This document shows positions 43,924 through 52,487 of a DNA stretch of 64,000 nt, piece after piece. The first letter of the stretch is position 1, and each line of letters starts with the position of its first letter. Below the pieces are notes generated by a model. The model saw nothing but the letters and a program-made list of their open reading frames with translations. It was not told the origin of the DNA and did not search any database. A program made the translations under genes and the position numbers. This stretch comes from Rhodothermales bacterium (lineage in GTDB: Bacteria > Bacteroidota > Rhodothermia > Rhodothermales > Bin80): positions 2,119,246 through 2,183,245 of the forward strand of contig CATQHT010000003.1 in the NCBI GenBank assembly GCA_958296045.1, given 5' to 3'.

Positions 43924-45627
43924 CTACTGGTCGCCTTCGGGTGGGTGGACCAAGAAGCTGAGCATCATGCCCGCTGAGAGGTGCTCGGCGATGTGACAGT
44001 GTATCATCCAGTGGCCTGGGTTTGACATCTCGATCAGGATATCCATAGTCGAGCCCACCGGTAGCACGGCGGTGTCTTTCCACACCATGTTTGTGTTGGG
44101 GATCCCGTCCATCTCTGTGACCAGAAATCGCTGCCCGTGCACATGGATCGGGTGATTCATCGGATGGAAGCTCCAGGGATTGTTGAAGATGCGCACCTTT
44201 GCGACATCACCCAGCCGGAAGTCCCAGTGGATATCCATGTTGCGCTTACCAGTAGTCACCTCTTCTAGAACCCACGTCACCTGGTGTCCGGTCGATAACC
44301 AGTTCATCATCGGCATCGCGTCATTCCATTCCATCGGCGGCACGTAAAGTGTGTCAATCTCCATGGCCATCATGATCGGTACCGGCAAGTCCTGGACTTC
44401 CACCGTCAGGGTCAGCTCCTTGTCGGGCGCACGGTCAAAATGGGGGCGGAAGGCATCAATGTCGGCGGTAACTTCGGCGTTGGTGCGCAGCGCTGCAAAG
44501 CTTGCGGAGTAGTCCGGCTCGGCGAGCTCCTCTGTTGCGGTTACCATCGCTAAGGTATCTATACGCGGATAGAATTCTCCGCGAAAATGATTGATGGCTT
44601 GGATAGCATTGGTGATGGGGTAGGTGCCAGGGTGTTCGTACAGGACGTCCACGACGTACCGCTCGGCTGGTGCGATGGGTACGCTTTCTACCATCACCTC
44701 ACGCTCAAACCGGCTGACATCGGAGGCCACCACCTTGACGGGGGCGCCCCCGAAGGTGACGTTGAAGGTGCGCGCGTTGGCCACGTTTGTCAGCAAATAC
44801 CGGACGACGGAGCCGCGCGGCACGGACCGGGCATAGTCGGTGATCCCATTGACCAGAAACACGTTGCCAAAGCGCCCCATGAGTGCGTGTGTGGGCGCCT
44901 CCATCCCCCACGGGAGAAGTCCATGCTCATCGATGAGCAGGTCGTCCAGGATGAGCGTTTCCTCTGTATGAGCTGGGCCGAAGTATCCTTCCTGGTGGGC
45001 GTCTACCACCATGTTTCCATACAAGCCGAGGTCCTGCTGCCGGTCTTCTCGCACGTGCGGGTGGTACCAGTACAGCCCCGCATCTGGAAAGTAGACCTCA
45101 TAGGTGAACGACTCGCCGCGCTGTACCGGCGCCTGCGTGAGTCCCGCGATGCCGTCAAAGCGGTTGTCCAACCGCAGCCCATGCCAGTGGACGGTGGTGG
45201 GCTCTTCGAGCTCGTTGGAAAAGATTATTATCACTGTGGCACCCTGGTCCACGTGAATCAGCGGGCCTGGGTACTGCTGATTGTAGCCGTACATCACAAA
45301 AGATCCGTCACCGATCTGTCGTCTTACCAGTGTGGCTTCCAGGCGGAGCGTATCTCCGTCTGCGAGGGCGACGATTTCACTGGGTCGCGCTGGTGGGATG
45401 GTTGCCGCGTCGGTACCAGGAAGCGCAGGGAGCACGGGAGGCACCGACGTTTCGAGTCCCGGCATCATGGGCATGCTCATATCCATGGGGGGCATGCGCC
45501 ACACCAGGGTGTCGTCTGCTGGCACCGGAGCATGGTGGTGATGGTGCTGAGCTTGGGCCTGAGTGGCTACGGACAGCCAAGCGCCTGCGACCAGAAGGCA
45601 CCGGCTAATGTTGTTGGCAGGGTACAT
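43924..45627 (-). CDS. Multicopper oxidase (laccase/CopA-like)
   Basis: 567 aa periplasmic oxidase. Signal peptide ends AQAQ, followed by HHHHHAP and a Met-rich stretch (MPPMDMSMPMMPG) that could bind copper. All four copper-ligand blocks are present: HWHG, WYHPHVRED, HPIHVHGQRF and HCHIAEHLSAGMM, the last with the axial Met. Such enzymes oxidise Cu(I), metals or phenols with reduction of oxygen. Its start is 9 nt after the stop of a secreted-protein gene upstream, so the two likely share an mRNA. The substrate is not decidable. Confidence 0.93.
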   Translation of the reverse strand: MYPANNISRCLLVAGAWLSVATQAQAQHHHHHAPVPADDTLVWRMPPMDMSMPMMPGLETSVPPVLPALPGTDAATIPPARPSEIVALADGDTLRLEATLVRRQIGDGSFVMYGYNQQYPGPLIHVDQGATVIIIFSNELEEPTTVHWHGLRLDNRFDGIAGLTQAPVQRGESFTYEVYFPDAGLYWYHPHVREDRQQDLGLYGNMVVDAHQEGYFGPAHTEETLILDDLLIDEHGLLPWGMEAPTHALMGRFGNVFLVNGITDYARSVPRGSVVRYLLTNVANARTFNVTFGGAPVKVVASDVSRFEREVMVESVPIAPAERYVVDVLYEHPGTYPITNAIQAINHFRGEFYPRIDTLAMVTATEELAEPDYSASFAALRTNAEVTADIDAFRPHFDRAPDKELTLTVEVQDLPVPIMMAMEIDTLYVPPMEWNDAMPMMNWLSTGHQVTWVLEEVTTGKRNMDIHWDFRLGDVAKVRIFNNPWSFHPMNHPIHVHGQRFLVTEMDGIPNTNMVWKDTAVLPVGSTMDILIEMSNPGHWMIHCHIAEHLSAGMMLSFLVHPPEGDQ

Positions 45628-45636
45628 CAGGTGGCC

Positions 45637-46164
45637 CTAATAGTAGCCATAGACGGCGCACGGCTCCTGTTCGTAGGGGCCGTGTCCAGCCATTGTGTGC
45701 ATCAGCCCGCTGCGCGAGAGGCCGCGCATTACGACCGGTCCCCGCCAGCGGTCCTGGGGGTTGGCGCTCAGGTCCGGTTCGAGCGTGACAAACACGATGA
45801 ACTTGTTCCAGTGTGTCTCGCCGCGCACGTATCCGTCCAAAGGGCCCAGACGCGTAAAGGTCTGCAGGTCTGGCATGGCCAGCCATGCGGTATAGTGGCC
45901 TTTGGGGGAAGGACGTAGGTTTTCAACTACGACCTCGACCTCATACACATAGTGGCCACGGGCGGTGACAGCGATGCCAAAGGGTGACTCTTTGAACGTA
46001 AGGTGGGCCGTGCCGGTGGCTATTCGAGCAACGGGTACGCGTCGCGTGGGGACGAGGTCGATCTTGTAGTACTCCGGCGGCACAGGACATTCCACAGGTG
46101 TGGGCAGCGCATCGGGTCTCCAGAGCAGCGCTAGTGCCAGGAAGAGGGTGACGTTCGGCATCAT
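45637..46164 (-). CDS. Secreted protein paired with the multicopper oxidase
   Basis: 175 aa with a signal peptide (MMPNVTLFLALALLWRPDALP). Beta-rich mature part: YYKIDLVPTRRVPVARIATGTAHLTF, then VVVENLRPSP, YTAWLAMPDLQTF, KFIVFVTLEPD; and a C-terminal stretch LMHTMAGHGPYEQEPC with His and Met. This looks like an Ig-like fold with possible metal ligands. Immediately upstream of the multicopper oxidase (9 nt) on the same strand, so probably functionally linked. No family name recognised. Confidence 0.65.
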   Translation of the reverse strand: MMPNVTLFLALALLWRPDALPTPVECPVPPEYYKIDLVPTRRVPVARIATGTAHLTFKESPFGIAVTARGHYVYEVEVVVENLRPSPKGHYTAWLAMPDLQTFTRLGPLDGYVRGETHWNKFIVFVTLEPDLSANPQDRWRGPVVMRGLSRSGLMHTMAGHGPYEQEPCAVYGYY

Positions 46165-46440
46165 TCGCTATCCAACTGTTGGACGCTGGAGATGTTGGAA
46201 ATACGCTGACTGGCGGCATTCGATCCCCGGAAGCCACCCATCCGAAACATCTAGCTGCACATGCTCATGTCGCTACTGCGATCAGGCTTCCCAAGCTGCG
46301 CATAGCCACTTCGTGAGGCGCCGGTCAACATCGCATGCCGAGTAGCGACATGTGGACGCAGGTCTATGGGGTAGCATGCCAGGGCGACGGGAAGAAGCGG
46401 ATCCATCATGTCAAAAGTCGGGAGGGCGTTTGGACGTAAA
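46165..46440 (-). pseudogene. Remnant of an LVIVP (choice-of-anchor B) gene
   Basis: The minus strand aligns with the 3' end of the gene at 48682-49989. FDMMDPLLPVALACYP matches FSMMDPQNPVTVAYYD, then ATRHAMLTGA matches TDRYAMFNGA, then SDMSMC matches SDMSTG, and a GxxGWD/SSxQxWDS end survives as degenerate DNA to 46165. Frameshifts and substitutions abolish coding. Confidence 0.65.
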
Positions 46441-46569
46441 ATTCTGGCGTCCACAAGACAGCCAAACCGTCTACGCAGTGCTGGGAAGCAGGTACGTCAG
46501 ATGCGCGAAACCAATACCAAGACCGTTTGTACATTCCGGCATTAACTATCAAATGGGGGGTATAGATGC

Positions 46570-47043
46570 ATGAGCGCATACGTAAGCGACTTTGATGTGC
46601 TGACGCAGCTCGTCGATTTCAAACGGGCATACAGCAGGCTTAGGAACGCCATGTACTATCACCAATCCATGGCGGCAATGTACTCCAAAAGCGCAGCGTT
46701 AGACCGCATCTACAGCAGCGCAATGGAGCTGGCTGCGATCTGTGGGAGCGCCGCTATCGCGGACCCCCAAGCGCGCATCATACGCAGCGAGCTCGCGAAC
46801 GAGGCCTTCTGGAAGTGGGTTCGCGATCTGCCGTTCACGGACACGGGTGTGAATCCAGACTACTTCAGCTACCAACTCCTACACTTCGTGGATCATATCG
46901 AAGAGGCGTACAGGGACGGAGCGTGCACCGCGGACGATATTGCCGAGGTACTCCGTTCCAAAGCTTCGTTGGTACCCATGTACCTCGGGCTGCTACTTGA
47001 ATATCACACCGAAGTCAAACCCCTATACCCAAAAGACTCATGA
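46570..47043 (+). CDS. Tandem small protein A1, unknown family
   Basis: 157 aa, helical, no signal peptide or membrane segment: probably cytoplasmic. It starts MSAYVSDFDVLTQLVDFKRAYSRL and has LAAICGSAAIADPQARII, SELANEAFWKWV and a C-terminal LVPMYLGLLLEYHTEVKP. It is about two-thirds identical to A2 (47525) and more distantly related to B1 (47040), sharing the SELA-E-FW-WV and LLLEYHT-VKP blocks. Overlaps B1 by 4 nt (ATGA). Function unknown; about 130 bp upstream hold nothing recognised. Confidence 0.75.
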   Translation: MSAYVSDFDVLTQLVDFKRAYSRLRNAMYYHQSMAAMYSKSAALDRIYSSAMELAAICGSAAIADPQARIIRSELANEAFWKWVRDLPFTDTGVNPDYFSYQLLHFVDHIEEAYRDGACTADDIAEVLRSKASLVPMYLGLLLEYHTEVKPLYPKDS

Positions 47044-47528
47044 GCGCTGCTAACGACCTGCGCCTGCTGAAGAGGTTTATGGCGTTCGATAGAGCGCACG
47101 ACGCAGCGCTCCGTGCAATGCGCGATTTACAGTTGTTGCGACGTGATAGTACCAGCGAGCTGCAAGAAGCAGTGTGGAGACTGTATCCGAGGGCGCTGGC
47201 ATTGGCTACATACTGCGGTCGCAACGGCATCGACAACCTAAGTTGTACGCGCTACATTGGCAGCGAACTCGCGGACGAAGGCTTCTGGGCGTGGGTTCTC
47301 ACGGAACCGACACCACCAAAGGGGATCAGAACCTGGGTCCGCTCCATATTAGCAGGCAATTACAGCCACTTCTATTATGACATCCGGGTGACATACGGGG
47401 CAGGTGCACGAACACCAGACGATTTCGCTGACGCGCTGAGGCAATACGACGCCGTGGAAGACGGCGTTTATTTGTACGCTACGCTGCTGTTAGAATATCA
47501 CACCAAAGTCAAACCCCAAGACTCATGA
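47040..47528 (+). CDS. Tandem small protein B1, unknown family
   Basis: 162 aa. MSAANDLRLLKRFMAFDRAHDAAL start, LYPRALALATYCGRNGIDNLSCTRYIGSELADEGFWAWV in the middle, LLLEYHTKVKP end. Same overall plan as A1 and A2 but a distinct subtype; its close partner is the broken B2 at 47977. ATGA overlaps on both sides (A1 before, A2 after) show a translationally coupled array. No catalytic motif recognised. Confidence 0.75.
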   Translation: MSAANDLRLLKRFMAFDRAHDAALRAMRDLQLLRRDSTSELQEAVWRLYPRALALATYCGRNGIDNLSCTRYIGSELADEGFWAWVLTEPTPPKGIRTWVRSILAGNYSHFYYDIRVTYGAGARTPDDFADALRQYDAVEDGVYLYATLLLEYHTKVKPQDS

Positions 47529-47962
47529 GCTCTTACGCAAACGACCTCGCTGTGCTGAAGCAAATGGTCGAATTCGAAAGGGCATATAGCGAGCTTCGAG
47601 ACATCATGTACTGTGGACCATCCATGCGGGTCGCTTCTGCGAAAGCGCAAGCGCTAAGAAACATCTACAGCGCCGCAATGGCGCTGGCTGCGATCTGTGG
47701 AAGCGCCGCTATCGCGGATCCCCGCGCGCGCGTCATGAGCAGCGAGCTCGCGAGCGAGGAGTTCTGGAAGTGGATTATTCGGCAGCCGATGCTGGACCCG
47801 GACGACGAGTTTCGCAAAAAGTTCGTGGACGCAATCACGGATGTCTGCGGGGACGGAGCGCATACCGCGCAAGGTTTTGCCGAGGTGCTCCGTTCCAAAG
47901 AATCGTTGGTACCCATGTACCTCGAGCTGCTACTTGAATATCACACCGACATTAAGCCCTGA
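47525..47962 (+). CDS. Tandem small protein A2, unknown family
   Basis: 145 aa. It opens MSSYANDLAVLKQMVEFERAYSEL, keeps LAAICGSAAIADPRARVM, SELASEEFWKWI and LVPMYLELLLEYHTDIKP. Closest to A1; the pair A1-B1 has evidently been duplicated to A2-B2. The region between EFWKWI and the C-terminal block differs most from A1, both in length and sequence. Overlaps B1 by 4 nt; 14 nt before B2. Confidence 0.75.
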   Translation: MSSYANDLAVLKQMVEFERAYSELRDIMYCGPSMRVASAKAQALRNIYSAAMALAAICGSAAIADPRARVMSSELASEEFWKWIIRQPMLDPDDEFRKKFVDAITDVCGDGAHTAQGFAEVLRSKESLVPMYLELLLEYHTDIKP

Positions 47963-47976
47963 TACCCCAGAGGCTC

Positions 47977-48435
47977 ATGAGCGCTGCGAACGACCTGCGC
48001 CTGCTGAAAAGGTTTATGACGTTCGGTAAAGCGTACAACGCCCTGCACCGTGCAAGGAACGATTTAACGTTGTCGCGCGATGACGCGATGATAGGACCGG
48101 CGAGTGTTCGTCAGAAGCATCGCGCAGCGTGCATCCGAGGGCGCTGGTACTGGCTACATACTGCGGTCGCAACGGCATCGACAGCCTGAAGTGCACGCGC
48201 TATATCGGCAGCGAACTCGCGGACGAAGGCTCTGGGACGTGGGTATGCGATCAGCCGTCCACGGACACGGGTGACGACCTTATAAACGAGGAACGCATAC
48301 AGTTCGCGGAGTATTTCCAAGAGCCATACGAGGGCGGCGCACACACCGGAAGAATTCGCCGACGCGATGGTTCTTGTCGATGGTTACTGGCCACCAATGA
48401 TTGTGGCGGCATCGCAGTGCGGGTCGAGTCGAAGG
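47977..48435 (+). pseudogene. Tandem small gene B2, broken
   Basis: It begins MSAANDLRLLKRFMTFGKAYN like B1, then shifts frame near 48110. The second frame carries HPRALVLATYCGRNGIDSLKCTRYIGSELADEG, and a third, after about 48340, carries HTPEEFADAMVLVDGYW. The LLLEYHT end is missing. From 48436 to 48681 I see no gene; around 48430-48460 the minus strand has CHIADHL, perhaps a scrap of a multicopper oxidase. Confidence 0.7.
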
Positions 48436-48681
48436 TGATCGGCGATGTGGCAGGTAAGCACCCCTTGGGGAGGGTTCCTGTCGCTGCTCTGCACGGCGCT
48501 AGGCTTGGCCAGCACTCCCCGTAGCGCTGCAAGAGGTCTCATACTACGCCTCCACATTCAGCAGACCTGGGCACTGTTTCAGTCTTGGGCGTGCATCTTG
48601 CATGTCGCGAAGTCCGCCAACGGTTCACAGGCCGTCTGCCAAAGAGAGACGTCATCGGTGCCCATGCGACCTGATGCCGTA

Positions 48682-49989
48682 TCACTCGCTGTCCCACGCT
48701 TGGGCGCTGGAAACGTTGGGTACGCCCCAGTCGGCGCCATCCCAGCCACGGAACCCCTCCATACGAAACGTCCAGAAGCCCGTGCTCATGTCGCTGACGA
48801 TGATCAGGCCGTCCGCATTGCGCACATCCACCCCAAAGGCGCCATTAAACATCGCATACCGATCCGTGTTGGGCGGACCCAGGTACGTGTCGTAGTACGC
48901 GACGGTGACGGGATTTTGCGGATCCATCATGCTGAAGACCTGGAGGCCGTCCAGGTATCCAGACACAAAGACGTAGGGCCACCGGACTTCGTGGTTGTGT
49001 ACCAGATGCTGCCAGTCAGCGGTCCACGCGCTTATCGGATTGCGAATGTTGGACACCGTGCCATCCAGAGCCGGCTTCAGATCAAAGATGCGCAGCGGCG
49101 CGTAGCGGTATTCGGTTTCTGCGATGACGTAGCGGCCGTCGGGCGAGGGGGTAAAGGTGTGTCCGCTGCGCACGCCGTTGATGCCGGTCAATGTGACCAG
49201 AAGCTTCGGGTCATCCAGGTCGGTGATGTCATATACGTAGTAGCCACCGGTGCCTCCGCCATAGAAGCGGTCCGTGGCGGTCTCCTGGTGAAATCCAGCA
49301 TAGAAATCGTGATATCCGCGCCGGCTGCCGCGGCCGAGCGCGGATTCGGGCACGGGAACGCGGGCGATCTGTGCGGATTCTGCGCCCCCATCTACCAGGA
49401 GCCCCAAGTCGTACACGTTGGCAAAGGGGCCAGACACGGTGCTCAGGAGCAATACTTGGCCGCTTGAGTGTTTGTAGACAAATATGTTGTGGAAACCGCC
49501 TGGAAGATCCGGTTCATGGATGCGGGCCACCTCTTTAACGAGGGTGCTGTCGGGCAGGCCAGTTACATCCAGAATCACGGCGCCGAGGTCCGTATTAGGG
49601 CCGCCGGCCCCAAACTGGAGCGACTGTACCACATAGTAGCGGTCTTTCCATTTAAAGTGCTTAACATCCATGCCGCCGGTGGGCATATGAAGGTCTTCAT
49701 CCTCGATGCGCCAGCGGTAGATCACCTTGGGCTGCGCGGGATCGCTCAGATCAACGATGTCGGTGCCTTTGGATCCGTTTGCGCCATAGACCATGCGTGC
49801 CACATAGGCGAAGGGGCGGTGCATTTCCTGCTCAAGGTCTGTATCTGCTACGCTAAGGCGTGGTCCCAGCGGGATGTGCCCCAGCACCGTTATGTTATCA
49901 CTGCCGGGATTTTCGGCGGTCCATTGTGCGGCAACCGATGCAGTTGGTAGCAGCAGGCACAGAGCTGAAAGAAGAATGCGCGTAGCCAT
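48682..49989 (-). CDS. LVIVP-repeat / choice-of-anchor B family secreted protein
   Basis: 435 aa. Signal peptide ends ASVAAQ. Beta-propeller-like repeats with the LVIVP/YncE pattern: AYVARMVYGANGSKGTDIVDLSDPAQPKVIYRW, YYVYDITDLDDPKLLVTLTG, HTFTPSPDGRYVIAETEY, VRWPYVFVSGYLDGLQVFSMMDPQNP. His-rich turns (GGFHNIF, YHDFYAGFH, LVHNHEVRWP) could bind metal. Substrate unknown. A paralogue begins at the window end and a remnant is at 46.2-46.4 kb, so this family is repeatedly copied near the multicopper oxidase. Confidence 0.82.
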   Translation of the reverse strand: MATRILLSALCLLLPTASVAAQWTAENPGSDNITVLGHIPLGPRLSVADTDLEQEMHRPFAYVARMVYGANGSKGTDIVDLSDPAQPKVIYRWRIEDEDLHMPTGGMDVKHFKWKDRYYVVQSLQFGAGGPNTDLGAVILDVTGLPDSTLVKEVARIHEPDLPGGFHNIFVYKHSSGQVLLLSTVSGPFANVYDLGLLVDGGAESAQIARVPVPESALGRGSRRGYHDFYAGFHQETATDRFYGGGTGGYYVYDITDLDDPKLLVTLTGINGVRSGHTFTPSPDGRYVIAETEYRYAPLRIFDLKPALDGTVSNIRNPISAWTADWQHLVHNHEVRWPYVFVSGYLDGLQVFSMMDPQNPVTVAYYDTYLGPPNTDRYAMFNGAFGVDVRNADGLIIVSDMSTGFWTFRMEGFRGWDGADWGVPNVSSAQAWDSE

Positions 49990-50016
49990 AGCGGGTAGCG
50001 GAATGCGGATGTGTTG

Positions 50017-50224
50017 TTATCTGTCAGGCCCGGGTCTTGCTCCTTCAGGCCGGGGTTGTTCGTTCTGCGTTGCCTTTAGTGCCCGCACCATTCCATCCAA
50101 CCGGGCAAACGGATCGGTGTGCGGTGACAGTGAGCGGGCCTTAGCCGGTTCGCCGCCAGAGCCTGCTTCCAAGGTACGAAGCATCGGTGCATCGTAATCG
50201 TCCTGGAGAATGCATTGAATGCCA
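50017..50224 (-). pseudogene. 3' end of an unidentified gene cut by the IS at 50225
   Basis: An open minus-strand frame runs from the IS boundary to a TAA at 50017, 68 codons with coding-like composition (ILQDDYDAPMLRTLEAGSGG, then HTDPFARLDGMVRALKATQ). It has no start because its 5' part is replaced by the IS end. It lies 27 nt upstream of the LVIVP gene on the same strand, so the IS probably split an operon. Family not recognised. Confidence 0.5.
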
Positions 50225-50369
50225 GTGATTCTAAATTTGCATGCATGTGGGATTTACGGGAACACCTGTTTAGCAGACGATATGTTTATGATGGGTGTAT
50301 GGAGTGGCAATAACGGTCCTGCGATGCCCTGCTATAGGGTGCTTTTATCTTTCACTCTGAGGGACACCC

Positions 50370-51102
50370 ATGAAACCAAGCAAGCTGCTGCGCGATGTGC
50401 TGAAACGCATCCGATCGGCCGCCGGTACACTTGAAGATAACCGTCAGGGGCCCAATCTGCGCTACACGCTGGCCGATGCCGTGTTGAGCGCATTTGCCTG
50501 CTTCTTTCTGCAATCGCCCTCCTTTCTGCTTTTCAGCGGAGGATGCAGAACGACGTGGGCCGTTCCAACTGCCAGACGCTGTTTGGCATGCAAGGCATTC
50601 CCTCTGACGGGCAGATCCGCAACCTGCTGGACCGCCTGGTGCCAGATTCATTTCAGCTCCTGTTTCTGCACCTGCTGGATACGCTTCGTTCCAAGGGAGA
50701 CTTTTCGCCGTTTGTACGTCTGAGCAATCGCATCCTCGTGGCGCTTGATGGCATCGAGTTTCATTCCTCCTGGACAATCCATTATCAGCAATGCTCCTCG
50801 CGTCGCACGGGCCAAGACAAGCGTCCCTCGTTCTTCCATACCATGGTGGCGGCGGTTGTGGTGGCTTCAGGGCACAACAGGGTGTAACCGTTGATGTCAG
50901 AGTTTGTCCGTACACAGGATGATCCTGGCGACCGGCAATTGGTGCGGCGTCGCAAGCAGGATTGCGAGATCAATGCCGCTAAGCGGTGGTTAAGGAGTGG
51001 GGAGCTCGCATGGCTGGCTATCAAACGGTATATCTGGGAGATGCCCTATATGCCACACACCCCTTCTACCAACGGGTGCTCCATGCGGACGCCGATTTCC
51101 TG
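50370..51102 (+). pseudogene. IS4-like transposase copy 2, block 1 (N-terminal)
   Basis: Opens MKPSKLLRDVLKRIRSAAGT as in copy 1. A frameshift lies near 50535 (SPSFLLFSGG), after which MQNDVGRSNCQTLFGMQGIP continues in another frame, then an in-frame stop near 50886. It ends in the sequence encoding HADADFL, where the island piece is inserted. Confidence 0.85.
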
Positions 51103-51114
51103 TGTCCGGTCTTT

Positions 51115-51887
51115 TCGACGTGGAAGGCGTAGATGGTGAAGGGGAAGGCGGAGAGGAGGGCTTCGAGGCGTGGGACGAGGAACTGCTGGGTGATGTGCGG
51201 TACGGCTCCAAGGTGTTGGAACTGCGTGACTTCGTCGACGACGTTGACGAGGTAGATCCCCTTCTTACCGCCGTAGTCGCCGAGGTGGTCGGTGTCGACG
51301 CGTAGATACCCGGGCTTACCGTTGGGCTGAGGCTTGCGGCGAACTTCGATGGCGACGGGTGTGGGCTGGGTCTTGTGGAAGGTGAGGCGGCCGGTGCGGT
51401 ACTGCCGGGTCTTGCGGAGGTTGTAGATCTGTCCGTTGGAGATGGAGGCGAGGCGCTTGAAGCGCACGTCGCCGTAGACTTGGTACATGCGCCAGAGGAT
51501 CACCTTGGTGGCGGGACCGGAGGGCTGTCCGAAGGCCTCGTCGACCTCCGCCAACAGGGCTGCGTCATGGGGCGTGTAGCGGCGCGGGAAGGCGTTGGCC
51601 GGGGGCTTGCAGCGGTGGTCCCGGATGTTCCCGGTCTGGCGGTGCTGGGCGATGAGACGGTTCATCTGAGCCCTGGAGAAGCCCGTCACCTTCTCGAGGA
51701 ATCGCCTCAACAGTCCCTTGTCGGGCTTCCCGAGCCCGTGGTACTCGAAGCGGACGAGCGTCCGTCGGACGAAGGCGTAGGCAGTGGTGCGGTCGGTGAG
51801 CTCGAAGTCTGCCGGCTGGTTGCCGTCCAGGAAGACGCGGACCTGGTCGAGGGTGCAAATCCGTTCGGTGCGAAGTGTCACGATCAT
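51115..51887 (-). pseudogene. DDE integrase-type transposase, C-terminus missing
   Basis: 257 codons from ATG 51887: helix-turn-helix region (GFSRAQMNRLIAQHRQTG), a linker with RRYTPHDAALLAEVDEAFG, then the rve-type core starting YLRVDTDHLGDYGGKKGIYLVNVVDEVT (first catalytic Asp). The frame breaks off at YAFHV, exactly before the DNGSE block with the second Asp, at the junction with the disrupted IS. This resembles IS481/ISNCY-type integrases. It cannot be active. Confidence 0.8.
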
Positions 51888-52009
51888 CCTCCAATGATCT
51901 CTTCGCCCTGGACTTCAAGCTCATCTCCCGCTGGAGACCGGAATCCCGTTCAGGCTCATTTGCCGTAGGACAAGACTCCTGATTGACTTAGACGATTTCT
52001 TGCCGAGAT

Positions 52010-52420
52010 TCACACGATCTTGAGGACATGATAAGCGTGAGGGCGGCGGCTCAAGTCCACCCAGGCCCATAACGGCTTAGGGGATTTCGGAGAGTTGATT
52101 CCGGCAAATTGTTCTGGCTTAACTGGACTGGAACCGGCCTCCCGGTACTCCTCGAGAGCCTTAACTGAGCCAGTCCTCGTCGGGCCTGTGGTAGCACTGG
52201 AGGACCGTCTGGGCGGTCTTCCATCCGCCCAGGTCGCAGAGCACTTTTGAGCGGCACGTTCATGAGGTCGGAGGCGAATTTGCGCCTGAGCGAGCGCCAG
52301 CCCAGTCCCCGCTTGGGCGCGAGCCCCGCGAGCCACTCGGCCCTCTTCCACTTCCACCAGTCTCGCGCCAGCGAGCGGCTCATGCACGCGAACGAGTCCT
52401 TAGGCGCTGGCATCACGGGC
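52010..52420 (-). pseudogene. Tyrosine recombinase, C-terminal fragment, frameshifted
   Basis: The minus strand reads RGLGWRSLRRKFASDLMNVPLK (the H/R box, with Arg at the usual His position), then after a frameshift LCDLGGWKTAQTVLQCYHRPDEDW, which contains the catalytic Tyr region. An in-frame stop and loss of the N-terminal half make it non-functional. It probably marks the end of the island piece that brought the ATPase/nuclease gene. 51888-52009 holds nothing recognised. Confidence 0.7.
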
Positions 52421-52487
52421 GTGTCTCCGATCCCGCGTGCTGGGCAACCGGACCAATCCGAGCCTGATCGGGGTCTTGGCGTCGGGT

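Noticed and set aside
48428-48465. Possible multicopper oxidase scrap (CHIADHL) on the minus strand
   Set aside because: Only about 25 bp match the oxidase gene, too little to claim a pseudogene; mentioned under the B2 entry only.
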